Assembly: GCA_002700385.1 (NCBI GenBank)
Contig: PADC01000002.1
Location: forward strand, 186,001 to 250,000
Reading direction: 5' to 3'
Source: Cycloclasticus sp.
GTDB taxonomy: Bacteria > Pseudomonadota > Gammaproteobacteria > Methylococcales > Cycloclasticaceae
DNA: 64,000 nucleotides
Made by a program: the position numbers and the translations under genes. Positions 55,707 through 64,000 of the stretch are shown here, piece after piece (position 1 is the stretch's first letter; the number at the start of each line of letters is the position of its first letter). Below the pieces are notes generated by a model. It saw only the letters and a list, made by a program, of their open reading frames with translations. It was not told the DNA's origin and did no database searches.

Positions 55707-56794
55707 AAATCTTCACTAAAAAACCATACCAAGCTGGCATGACCCTCATAGAAATCATGATTGCCTTGGTTCTTGGCTTGATATTGTTGATTGGAGTGTC
55801 TCAAATTTTTGTCACTTCCAAAAATACATATCGCTTAAATGAAGGGCAAGCTCGATTACAAGAAAACGCCCGAATTGCTTTTGAATACTTAACACGAGAT
55901 ATTCGTGAAGCCGGCTACAGCGGTTGTCGATCACTGACACAAATGAACGTTCAATCAGTTGCCAGCGCTCCTATACCGACCTTTAGTGAAGCCACTGCAA
56001 TAACTGGCCATGAGGCAACAGGCGTAAGTACTTGGTCTCCCGCCTTATCGTTACCCGCCGCAGTTGCCAGTACGGTTATTTCAGGCACTGATGTCGTCAC
56101 CATCCAAAAAGGAACCCATTGTGGTGGAACACTTACCGGTAACTTAGGCTCCTCAAATGCCAACGTTCAAATTTTTGCTCCCAATAGTTGCAACATCTCC
56201 GCCGGTGATGCACTAATGGTTTCAGATTGCGAAGATGCACATATTTTTAGAGCAACGAACGCTCCACCATCAGGCGGCTCATCTCAAACTGTTGCTCATT
56301 CAACCAGTGAGAACACAAGCAACCATTTTTGTATAAATCAGACTTTTGGTTCCCCAGGCTCATGTGGCTCAGGTAATGCCAAACTTTATGATTCAAATGC
56401 AGAAATACTTCAATTTAAGTCGTTAACGTACTTTATTCGCCTCGGTGCTGGTGGACGCAATGCACTTTGGGTTTATGATAATGCGCAACCGGCGGGTACT
56501 AATAACCCCATTGAGCTTATTGAAAGCGTCGCCGATCTACAAGTTCAATACGGTGTTGACACCAGTGCAAATCAAATCATCGATTCATACGAAACGGCTG
56601 ATACGGTCGATACTGCAGGCGATTGGGACAAGGTAATTAGTTCAGAAGTCAATTTATTACTCGAGACGCAGGAAGATCACTTAACAACAGTTAATCAAAC
56701 ATACATCTTTAATGGCGCAACAGTTACAGCAGTAGATAACCGTTTACGCAGGGCTTACACAACCATCATTGGTCTGAGAAATCGAGTTCAATAG
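55703..56794 (+). CDS. pilW: Minor pilin PilW
   Basis: A 363-residue prepilin from the ATG at 55703, which overlaps the pilV stop; an earlier in-frame start lies inside pilV and is not credible. The leader ends in AG before MTLIEIMIALVLGLILLIG, then NEGQARLQENARIAFEYLTRDIREAGYSGC, split here as a PilW-like core followed by a large globular part. It primes pilus assembly with the other minor pilins and PilY1. Confidence 0.88.
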   Translation: MKIFTKKPYQAGMTLIEIMIALVLGLILLIGVSQIFVTSKNTYRLNEGQARLQENARIAFEYLTRDIREAGYSGCRSLTQMNVQSVASAPIPTFSEATAITGHEATGVSTWSPALSLPAAVASTVISGTDVVTIQKGTHCGGTLTGNLGSSNANVQIFAPNSCNISAGDALMVSDCEDAHIFRATNAPPSGGSSQTVAHSTSENTSNHFCINQTFGSPGSCGSGNAKLYDSNAEILQFKSLTYFIRLGAGGRNALWVYDNAQPAGTNNPIELIESVADLQVQYGVDTSANQIIDSYETADTVDTAGDWDKVISSEVNLLLETQEDHLTTVNQTYIFNGATVTAVDNRLRRAYTTIIGLRNRVQ

Positions 56795-56796
56795 TT

Positions 56797-57312
56797 ATGA
56801 TAATTAATACCGCAAAACAACAAGGGGCCGCCCTTTTCGTTAGCTTAATTATGTTGTTGCTAATGACTTTGATTGGTGTCACAGGAATGCAATCGACAAT
56901 ACTAGAAGAAAAGATGGCGGGAAACTTTAAGGACAGAAGCATGTCCCTGCAGGCCGGAGAATCTGCTTTACGTTTTGCAGAAAATTACCTCAAAACTACG
57001 GTTGTACTTCCATCTTTTACAGGTACAACATTAGGTCATTATCTGCCAACAAGTTCTGGCGCTCCTCGTTGGGATGCAAGTGTAACGAATTGGTCTGATA
57101 CAACCAATGATGTCATTGCGTATAACGGATCGCTTACCGACATAAGCAGTCCTCCCGTTTACATTATCGAAGAAATGCCGCCTATTCCTGAATCTGGAGG
57201 CAGCTTGGAAACGGGCGTCGCTTTAGAAAGTAATTATTACAGAATATCCGTTCAATCTGTTGGTGGAACAGATACTGCAGTAACCTTATTGCAAAGCATA
57301 TACAAGCGCTAA
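56797..57312 (+). CDS. pilX: Minor pilin-like PilX
   Basis: A 171-residue PilX: N-terminal QQGAALFVSLIMLLLMTLIG, which is the PilX_N helix, then EKMAGNFKDRSMSLQAGESAL, conserved in the family. There is no classical prepilin Phe+1, as usual in PilX. It lies two bases after pilW and 18 before the chosen pilY1 start. Confidence 0.88.
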   Translation: MIINTAKQQGAALFVSLIMLLLMTLIGVTGMQSTILEEKMAGNFKDRSMSLQAGESALRFAENYLKTTVVLPSFTGTTLGHYLPTSSGAPRWDASVTNWSDTTNDVIAYNGSLTDISSPPVYIIEEMPPIPESGGSLETGVALESNYYRISVQSVGGTDTAVTLLQSIYKR

Positions 57313-57330
57313 AAGGACTTGGAGTTTACA

Positions 57331-60300
57331 ATGAATACATTTGTCAAAAAACTTATCACTTTTCTCATATTCAATTTATATACTTCAGGCGCAGCATTTG
57401 CTACTGTTGCTCAGACACCCTTGTTTCTAACGACGTCTGTTGACCCAAACGTATTATTCAATATGTCCGTTGAAACACCCATGGGCGGGGCAGCCTATAC
57501 TGACCAACCCGACCCTAATACTGGATGCGCCGGCCGTACAAATGATGGCGGCACTGTCGGTATTTGCTATTTCCCTAATCAAGAGTACCTGGGATATTTT
57601 GACCCTAAAAAGTGCTACGACTACAGCGCAGCAAATACTCGTTTTGAGCCGTCCAATAACTTGACAAACGCTAATCACGAATGTTCCTCGCAATTTAGCG
57701 GCAACTTTCTAAATTGGGCTAGTATGACGGCAATGGATATGTTTGTTTGGACGATGACCGGTGGAAACCGAGTCGTTGATGGCGCTGATAATGTGACAGT
57801 CATTCGGAGAACTCGCAAACAAAACGTTAACTCTTGGTTTCCTCATAAGTTAATAAGCGCAACGCATAACGTAGCCCCTTCAACAGTCACTCCTTGGTCT
57901 GATAGTAAAATTTATATTTACAATACTGATTTTGGTATACAGTTTGGGACCTCTTTTAACGGCTCGCAAAAAGGCACCTACGAAGCCATGGTTCGTGTCT
58001 GCGATAAAAATCGCCAGCTAGAAGCAAACTGTGTCCCTTATAACAATAATTCGTATTATAAACCAGAAGGGCTTGTACAAGAAAATGCAAACTCTATGCG
58101 CTTTGGGGTGACAAGTTATTCAAATACTAGCGCTCACAGTGTTGATGGCGGTGTCTTACGCTCAAACATGAAATATACTGGTCCAACAATGCCCGATGGC
58201 TCCGGCGGAACAATGACAAACCCGCTAGCGGAAACACGCCCTGATGGGACGATCAATACGAATGCAAACCCCGCCGATGCACTTGCCAGTGGTGTCTCTC
58301 TTTCCGGTGTTATAACTTATTTAAATAAATTTTCTGACTCAGGTTATAAGGGTTTCGACCCTGCTTCTGAGCTATTTTACGAATCAATCCGTTATTTTAA
58401 AAACTTAGGCCCTACCTCAGAATATTTGTCTGGGGCGAATGGTGGCTTCCCAATTTTAGCTTCAAACCGCTGGGAAGACCCGATACAGTACCATTGCCAG
58501 TCTAATTTTATTGTAGGCATTAACGATGCAAACCCGTGGGCTGACAAAAGACTTCCTGGAACACACTTCACCTCAAGTGCAAGCTGGCCCAATGCAAAAA
58601 TAACTAACGATTTTGGACAGCCTAGCACGCCCGATGCTGCTATCAATGTCACTTCTTTAACCAACACCGTGGGAGACCTAGAAGGGTTAACTGGAACGAG
58701 CCAAATCGTTGGCTGCACTGCCCTAAATTGTGATTTTGCAAACACCCCGAAAATAATCCCCGGTTTGGGGGAAGTAATGGGAACATACCCTTACACACCA
58801 AAGGAAAACTCATATTATATCGCTGGATTAGCTTATTATGCGAACACCCACGACATCCGGACGGGAGCAAGTGGAACACAAAACTTTCCTGGAAAGCAAA
58901 CAATTTCAACCTTTATGGTCGACTCCCAGGAATACAGTGCCACACCTCTCCTAGGGCAAATGAACATGCTTTGGTTGGCAGGAAAATACGGTGGGTTTAC
59001 AGACGTAAATGGCGATAACAATCCAAACGTTACTGAAGTCAACGGTGTCACTGTTACCTCTGATGCTGAATGGGACGCCAACGGTGACGGTGAGCCAGAT
59101 AATTATGTGCTGGCCACAGAGCCTGCTAAATTAGTTAACGGTTTATCTCAAGCCTTTGCTACAATTCAGCAAGCCACCTCATCAGCTGCTTCAGCTGCTA
59201 CAAACTCATCCCGACTTAATACTAACAGCATGGTCTACCAAGCTCGCTTTAATAACCCTGATTGGACAGGTGAATTGCTGGCTTATTCTATTGACCCAGT
59301 AGATGGCAGTATTGCAGCTACCCCAAGTTGGGATGCGGCCAACCTCATTCCATCTGAAAATAGCCGGAATATTTTCTCTTATGACCCTCAGGCAAGTCTA
59401 ACCAAAGGTATTATTTTTGAATACGCAAACTTAGGAGCAAACCAAATAGCGCTGATCAACGCCGATTCATTAGGCTCATTGCGTGTAGACTATATAAGAG
59501 GTGATGTATCAACTGAACAAAGAAACGGAGGTGCTTTTAGAGACAGAACATCTCTAATGGGCGACATTGTCAATTCTGACCCATGGTTTTCCGGTAACAC
59601 AGAAGACTTCGGCTATTCAGGCTTAAGCGGTACAGAAGGAATAACATACAGCGCATTTAAGAACACAAAACTTGGCCGCACTCCCGCTTTATATTTTGCA
59701 GCCAATGATGCAATGCTGCATGCAATAAATGCCACAAGTGGTGCAGAATTATTTACTTATATACCGAATGAAACCATCGGTTCACTTAGTATTTTGTCTG
59801 ACCCCTTATATGGTTGTAATGGGGCAAGCTGCATACAACACAAATATTTCGTTGATGGTTCGCCACGTGTCTCAGATGCTTATTTCGACAGCACATGGCA
59901 CTCGGTTCTAGTAGGCACTTTGGCGGCTGGCGGCAAGGGCTTATTTGCATTAGATGTCACAACACCTTCTAGTTTTTCTGCCGCCGATGTTTTGTGGGAA
60001 ATTTCAACAACTCAGGCTCCCGGCCCAAGTGCTGATTTATCAGATTTTGCCAGCAACTTAGGCTATACGCTACCTCAAGCGTCAATTGTTCGTATGCAGG
60101 ATGGAAGCTGGGCTGCGATTGTTGCAAACGGTTATGAAAGTGCGAATAATAAGGCCGTTCTGTATATAATTGACATAAAAACGGGGCACATCTTAAAAAG
60201 CATTGATACTGGCGCGGGATCTGCGGCATCGCCAAATGGACTATCCACTCCCATTGCGGTGGATGAAGATGGCGACCACATTACTGATAGCATTTTTGCG

Positions 60301-61194
60301 GGTGATCTATTAGGTAATATGTGGAAATTCGATGTTTCTTCATCAAACCCAAATAGCTGGGATGTTGCTCATAAAGTCAGCGGAACCCCTACACCCCATT
60401 ATATCGCTCTAGACTCTTCCGGAGTTAGGCAACCCATCACCTCTAAACCCCAAGTAGGAAGACACCCTAATGGAGGCCTGATGATTTATTTTGGGACGGG
60501 TAAGTACTATGCAAATAATGATCAAATCATTGGCCCCTCCCCCCAAGTTCAGACATTTTATGGCATTCGGGACGCAGGTAGTATTGTCGCAGATAGGTCT
60601 GTTCTTCAAAAGCAAACCATCCTTGCGGAATCTACGTTAACCATCCCTGCCACTGTTACACCTCCTGCCCCAGCATTTGACATTGATGTACGAGTAACAA
60701 CAGACACTCTTGTCCCTTATCCTACGAAAGAAGGCTGGTATATGGATCTCATATCCCCTGTTAATGGCGCTGAAGGAGAGCGCGTCGTCAGTAACCCTTT
60801 ACTGAGAAATGGGCGAATTATTTTCTCAACAATGACGCCTAACCCCGATCCTTGCGATTGGGGTGGCTCTAGTTGGCTGATGGAATTGGACGCTGTCAAT
60901 GGGAAGAGACTTGATGGATCACCCTTTGATGTAAACAATGATGGAAATATTGACTTAGCTGATCTTGTTCATATCTATGATACCAATGGTGATGGAATTA
61001 TTGACGCCAGTGATGATATAGCGGTCAGTGGCATCAGAAAGAAAAACTTAGGCATTATCAAAACACCAAGTGTAGTAACATGTGAAGACGGCACAGAATG
61101 CAAATACTTAAGCGGATCAAGTGGTCAGCTCGATATGGTCAAGGAATCATCCGGCGCACCGACAGGCCGCCAATCATGGCGACAGCTAAGGTAA
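57331..61194 (+). CDS. pilY1: Pilus tip adhesin/assembly protein PilY1
   Basis: About 1287 residues from the ATG at 57331 (GGAG seven bases upstream). A signal peptide ends near residue 25. The C-terminal half carries the PilY1 beta-propeller (PALYFAANDAMLHAINATSG, LVGTLAAGGKGLFALDV). Calcium-loop-like segments are seen: DVNGDNNPNVTEV near 556, DANGDGEPD near 585, and a dockerin-like pair DVNNDGNIDLADL and DTNGDGIIDASDD near 1200-1235. A complete von Willebrand domain is not obvious. PilY1 promotes extension, adhesion and surface sensing. Confidence 0.9.
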   Translation: MNTFVKKLITFLIFNLYTSGAAFATVAQTPLFLTTSVDPNVLFNMSVETPMGGAAYTDQPDPNTGCAGRTNDGGTVGICYFPNQEYLGYFDPKKCYDYSAANTRFEPSNNLTNANHECSSQFSGNFLNWASMTAMDMFVWTMTGGNRVVDGADNVTVIRRTRKQNVNSWFPHKLISATHNVAPSTVTPWSDSKIYIYNTDFGIQFGTSFNGSQKGTYEAMVRVCDKNRQLEANCVPYNNNSYYKPEGLVQENANSMRFGVTSYSNTSAHSVDGGVLRSNMKYTGPTMPDGSGGTMTNPLAETRPDGTINTNANPADALASGVSLSGVITYLNKFSDSGYKGFDPASELFYESIRYFKNLGPTSEYLSGANGGFPILASNRWEDPIQYHCQSNFIVGINDANPWADKRLPGTHFTSSASWPNAKITNDFGQPSTPDAAINVTSLTNTVGDLEGLTGTSQIVGCTALNCDFANTPKIIPGLGEVMGTYPYTPKENSYYIAGLAYYANTHDIRTGASGTQNFPGKQTISTFMVDSQEYSATPLLGQMNMLWLAGKYGGFTDVNGDNNPNVTEVNGVTVTSDAEWDANGDGEPDNYVLATEPAKLVNGLSQAFATIQQATSSAASAATNSSRLNTNSMVYQARFNNPDWTGELLAYSIDPVDGSIAATPSWDAANLIPSENSRNIFSYDPQASLTKGIIFEYANLGANQIALINADSLGSLRVDYIRGDVSTEQRNGGAFRDRTSLMGDIVNSDPWFSGNTEDFGYSGLSGTEGITYSAFKNTKLGRTPALYFAANDAMLHAINATSGAELFTYIPNETIGSLSILSDPLYGCNGASCIQHKYFVDGSPRVSDAYFDSTWHSVLVGTLAAGGKGLFALDVTTPSSFSAADVLWEISTTQAPGPSADLSDFASNLGYTLPQASIVRMQDGSWAAIVANGYESANNKAVLYIIDIKTGHILKSIDTGAGSAASPNGLSTPIAVDEDGDHITDSIFAGDLLGNMWKFDVSSSNPNSWDVAHKVSGTPTPHYIALDSSGVRQPITSKPQVGRHPNGGLMIYFGTGKYYANNDQIIGPSPQVQTFYGIRDAGSIVADRSVLQKQTILAESTLTIPATVTPPAPAFDIDVRVTTDTLVPYPTKEGWYMDLISPVNGAEGERVVSNPLLRNGRIIFSTMTPNPDPCDWGGSSWLMELDAVNGKRLDGSPFDVNNDGNIDLADLVHIYDTNGDGIIDASDDIAVSGIRKKNLGIIKTPSVVTCEDGTECKYLSGSSGQLDMVKESSGAPTGRQSWRQLR

Positions 61195-61200
61195 CGCGAC

Positions 61201-61638
61201 ATGACAAAACAACATGGATTTACGCTTATCGAGCTATTAATTGCTGTAGTGATAATCGGCATATTGGCCTCTATTGCCTATCCCTCGTATGTAAACAATA
61301 CGAGGATCACTAAACGCACCACAGCTCAAGCCGATTTAGTTGAACTCGCTAGTTTTTTAGAACGTCGATTTACGGAAAACAACTCATACTTAATATTAAA
61401 TGGGAGTACTGATCCCATATCTGGAACTGCCTGTGCTACACCCGCAGGGTGCACCCCATCTTTAGCTAATGGTATTACTCATAAAGATTACCTTTACTCC
61501 TTTTCTGGAACACCGACATCTACAGCATTCACTGTCCAAGCCATCCCTCAAGGCAGCCAAACAAGCGATACCTGCGGAACGTTATCTCTATCTGACACAG
61601 GCGTGAAAACCCCGACAACAAATAAATGTTGGCGCTAG
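61201..61638 (+). CDS. pilE: Minor pilin PilE (type IV pilin protein)
   Basis: A 145-residue prepilin with leader MTKQHG before FTLIELLIAVVIIGILASIA, then the pilin-specific YPSYVNNTRITKRTTAQADL. A Cys pair (CATPAGC) lies mid-protein and another pair (TCGTL, KCWR) ends it, typical of the PilE/ComP-like minor pilins. Last gene of the operon, six bases after pilY1. Confidence 0.9.
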   Translation: MTKQHGFTLIELLIAVVIIGILASIAYPSYVNNTRITKRTTAQADLVELASFLERRFTENNSYLILNGSTDPISGTACATPAGCTPSLANGITHKDYLYSFSGTPTSTAFTVQAIPQGSQTSDTCGTLSLSDTGVKTPTTNKCWR

Positions 61639-61809
61639 ATGATAATTTTTATCAATATGCAAGACATGTTCATCACTCTATTTCCATTTCAAGGCCACTC
61701 CATTAACCCTTTATCGCCCGACAAACGATTTTAAACAGAATAACCATGCAATAATTATCGGTAACTGCCCGTTAACTGAAGGAGAACCCTTATACCCTTA
61801 AAGCTCTTA

Positions 61810-61828
61810 AAAACGGAGGCGCCGTTTT
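61810..61828. terminator. Bidirectional terminator between pilE and the SelW-like gene
   Basis: AAAACGG and CCGTTTT (61810-61816, 61822-61828) form a seven-pair stem with the loop AGGCG. The A- and T-rich ends suit both the plus-strand pilin transcript and the minus-strand SelW-like transcript. Confidence 0.7.
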
Positions 61829-61848
61829 ATAGATTAAGCCTTCTTATA

Positions 61849-62148
61849 TTATTTATTATCGGAATGGCCCAATGGTTTTTCAGGACACAATACATCGCGA
61901 ACACGTTGCTTTACCTCTTTTGCTTCAGGAAACCGACCTTCTTTTTTACGCGACCAAATCGCATGTGACCCTGATTCATCATGGAAGGTCATTTCAAATT
62001 TTCCACCCGTTGCAGGCGTCAGATTAACTCCACCGAGTTCTTCCTCAAATGTGGTTAGGAGCTCCTGCGCCAACCAAGTTGAACGCAATAACCAACGGCA
62101 TTGAGTGCAGTACTCAATCTCAACTCGCGGTTTGTTTTTTTCAATCAC
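61849..62148 (-). CDS. SelT/SelW/SelH-family (Rdx) protein, Cys form
   Basis: A 99-residue Rdx protein with a thioredoxin-like fold. The N-terminal redox motif is CTQC (residues 14-17), where selenoproteins have C-x-x-U, so this is the cysteine version. It has SRKKEGRFPEAKEVKQRVRD near the end, the usual family block. Probable thiol redox role. It lies 24 bases after hemE, on the same strand. Confidence 0.88.
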   Translation of the reverse strand: MIEKNKPRVEIEYCTQCRWLLRSTWLAQELLTTFEEELGGVNLTPATGGKFEMTFHDESGSHAIWSRKKEGRFPEAKEVKQRVRDVLCPEKPLGHSDNK

Positions 62149-62172
62149 GCTAAAACACGTCTTAAGGTCAAA

Positions 62173-63231
62173 TTATTGATGATAGACAGGACTACTTTGA
62201 TGCACTTCATCAATCATCGCTGCCACATGCTCAGGGTTAATATCCGGTAAAATACCATGACCTAAATTAAAAATATGCTGGTGTCCATGCCCATAATCGG
62301 CCAACACATCCCGTACTTTTTGGCGGATTGTTTCTGGGCTGGCATACAAACTGGTCGGGTCAAGATTACCTTGTAAAATAACTTTATCTTGCGTTAATTC
62401 GCGCGCTAGCGCTAAGTCTGTTGTCCAATCCACACCCAGCCCGTTGTAGCCCGCTTTTGCCATGGGCGCCAGCCAAACGCCCGCACCTTTTGTAAACAGC
62501 AATCTCGGAATGTCTGGGTGGCTTTCTGTTAGTGCTTTTGCAATTTTACGGCTGTAGGCTAAGGAAAATGTTTCATAATCTGTGGTTGATAAATTACCGC
62601 CCCACGTATCAAACACCATCACAATTTGCGCACCCGCCTCTATCTGTGCTTGCAAATAACGAATAACAGACTGGCTCACAATATCCAGCAGGCGATGCAT
62701 TAATTCAGGCGTGTCGTACATCATTCGTTTAATTTTTGCGAAGTTTTTACTGCCACTGCCTTCAACCATGTAACACGCTAGCGTCCACGGGCTACCCGAA
62801 AAGCCAATTAAAGGAACACGCCCACCCAACCCTTGTTTAATGGTTGAAACCGCGTTCATCACATATTGCAGTTCTTGATTTGGATCGGGAACAAATAATT
62901 TATCTATATCGGCGCTGGTTCTCACTGTTTTTTCAAATTTAGGCCCCTCGCCTTCCTCAAAATATAAACCTAAACCCATCGCATCGGGAATGGTTAAAAT
63001 ATCGGAAAATAAAATAGCCGCATCCAATGGGTAGCGCTCTAATGGCTGTAAAGTGACTTCACAGGCTAAGTCGGCATTTTTGCATAAGTCTAAAAAACTG
63101 CCGGCCTGAGCTCGTGTAGCACGGTATTCTGGTAGGTATCGGCCTGCTTGCCGCATCATCCAAACTGGCGTGCGTTCAGTTTTTTCACCGCGTAAGGTTC
63201 TGAGTATTAGGTCATTTTTTATCGTCGTCAT
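62173..63231 (-). CDS. hemE: Uroporphyrinogen decarboxylase
   Basis: A 352-residue HemE that decarboxylates uroporphyrinogen III to coproporphyrinogen III. It has [17 protein letters not shown] at residues 21-37, [14 protein letters not shown] with the catalytic Asp, [13 protein letters not shown], and [10 protein letters not shown]. It follows gltD by 39 bases, the usual gltB-gltD-hemE neighbourhood. Confidence 0.96.
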   Translation of the reverse strand: MTTIKNDLILRTLRGEKTERTPVWMMRQAGRYLPEYRATRAQAGSFLDLCKNADLACEVTLQPLERYPLDAAILFSDILTIPDAMGLGLYFEEGEGPKFEKTVRTSADIDKLFVPDPNQELQYVMNAVSTIKQGLGGRVPLIGFSGSPWTLACYMVEGSGSKNFAKIKRMMYDTPELMHRLLDIVSQSVIRYLQAQIEAGAQIVMVFDTWGGNLSTTDYETFSLAYSRKIAKALTESHPDIPRLLFTKGAGVWLAPMAKAGYNGLGVDWTTDLALARELTQDKVILQGNLDPTSLYASPETIRQKVRDVLADYGHGHQHIFNLGHGILPDINPEHVAAMIDEVHQSSPVYHQ

Positions 63232-63270
63232 TACTTAATACTCTCTTTTGCTCTGTTAAAACGGTATGAG

Positions 63271-64000
<730 letters not shown>

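Noticed and set aside
61849-62148. Selenoprotein
   Set aside because: The motif is CTQC with ordinary Cys codons and no in-frame TGA.

Overview
This window looks like chromosome from a moderately AT-rich marine gammaproteobacterium. The housekeeping order is gammaproteobacterial: rpsU-yqeY-dnaG-rpoD, tsaD-folB-folK, yggS-proC-yggT facing pilT-pilU, mutY-yggX, and gltD-hemE. A 2-hydroxychromene-2-carboxylate isomerase between two glutathione transferases recalls PAH degraders such as Cycloclasticus or relatives in Thiotrichales. That placement is an inference, not shown by the sequence.

Layout. 1-5010: end of an MFS permease and a four-gene MacB-type ABC exporter. 5104-8182: GST / HCCA isomerase / GST cluster with a divergent LysR regulator. 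8247-13787: beta-CASP nuclease, hemN behind a well-placed FNR-type box, and an MMPL/RND exporter. 13833-19400: nitrate uptake unit with an NtrC-like site, a consensus sigma-54 promoter, an ANTAR regulator (nasT), an antitermination leader, nrtA, an internal terminator, nrtB, and a fused double-ATPase nrtC/D. 19537-24092: tRNA-Ile2(CAU) and the macromolecular synthesis genes. 24311-31139: tsaD, folate genes, cca, and TauE and YeeE/YedE sulfur transport. 31216-35746: hrpA split by one in-frame amber codon, then a YceI protein.

35873-41619 is a 5.66 kb integrated element in tRNA-Phe, flanked by 91-bp direct repeats. It holds a tyrosine integrase, a 59-codon ORF, an unknown protein, an AlpA-like regulator, another small ORF and a primase-polymerase/DUF3987 replication protein. 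A 0.5 kb non-coding end carries an iteron-like AACTTAGG array and a 78-80 bp repeat. This gene set resembles a minimal phage satellite and is the best candidate here for an undescribed system.

41718-64000: yggX, mutY (with no ordinary start codon at the expected place), asmA, aroG-thiS/thiG fusion-trmB, a bacterial dynamin, yggT-proC-yggS, pilT-pilU, a minor-pilin cluster (fimT-pilV-pilW-pilX-pilY1-pilE), a SelW-like protein, hemE and the start-truncated gltD.

How genes work together. Nitrogen limitation (NtrC/sigma-54) and nitrate (ANTAR antitermination) appear layered on the nitrate transporter. Low oxygen probably induces hemN. PilT/PilU motors and the minor pilins/PilY1 serve one type IV pilus. 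The element seems able to integrate, excise and replicate but shows no capsid genes, so it would need a helper for transfer.
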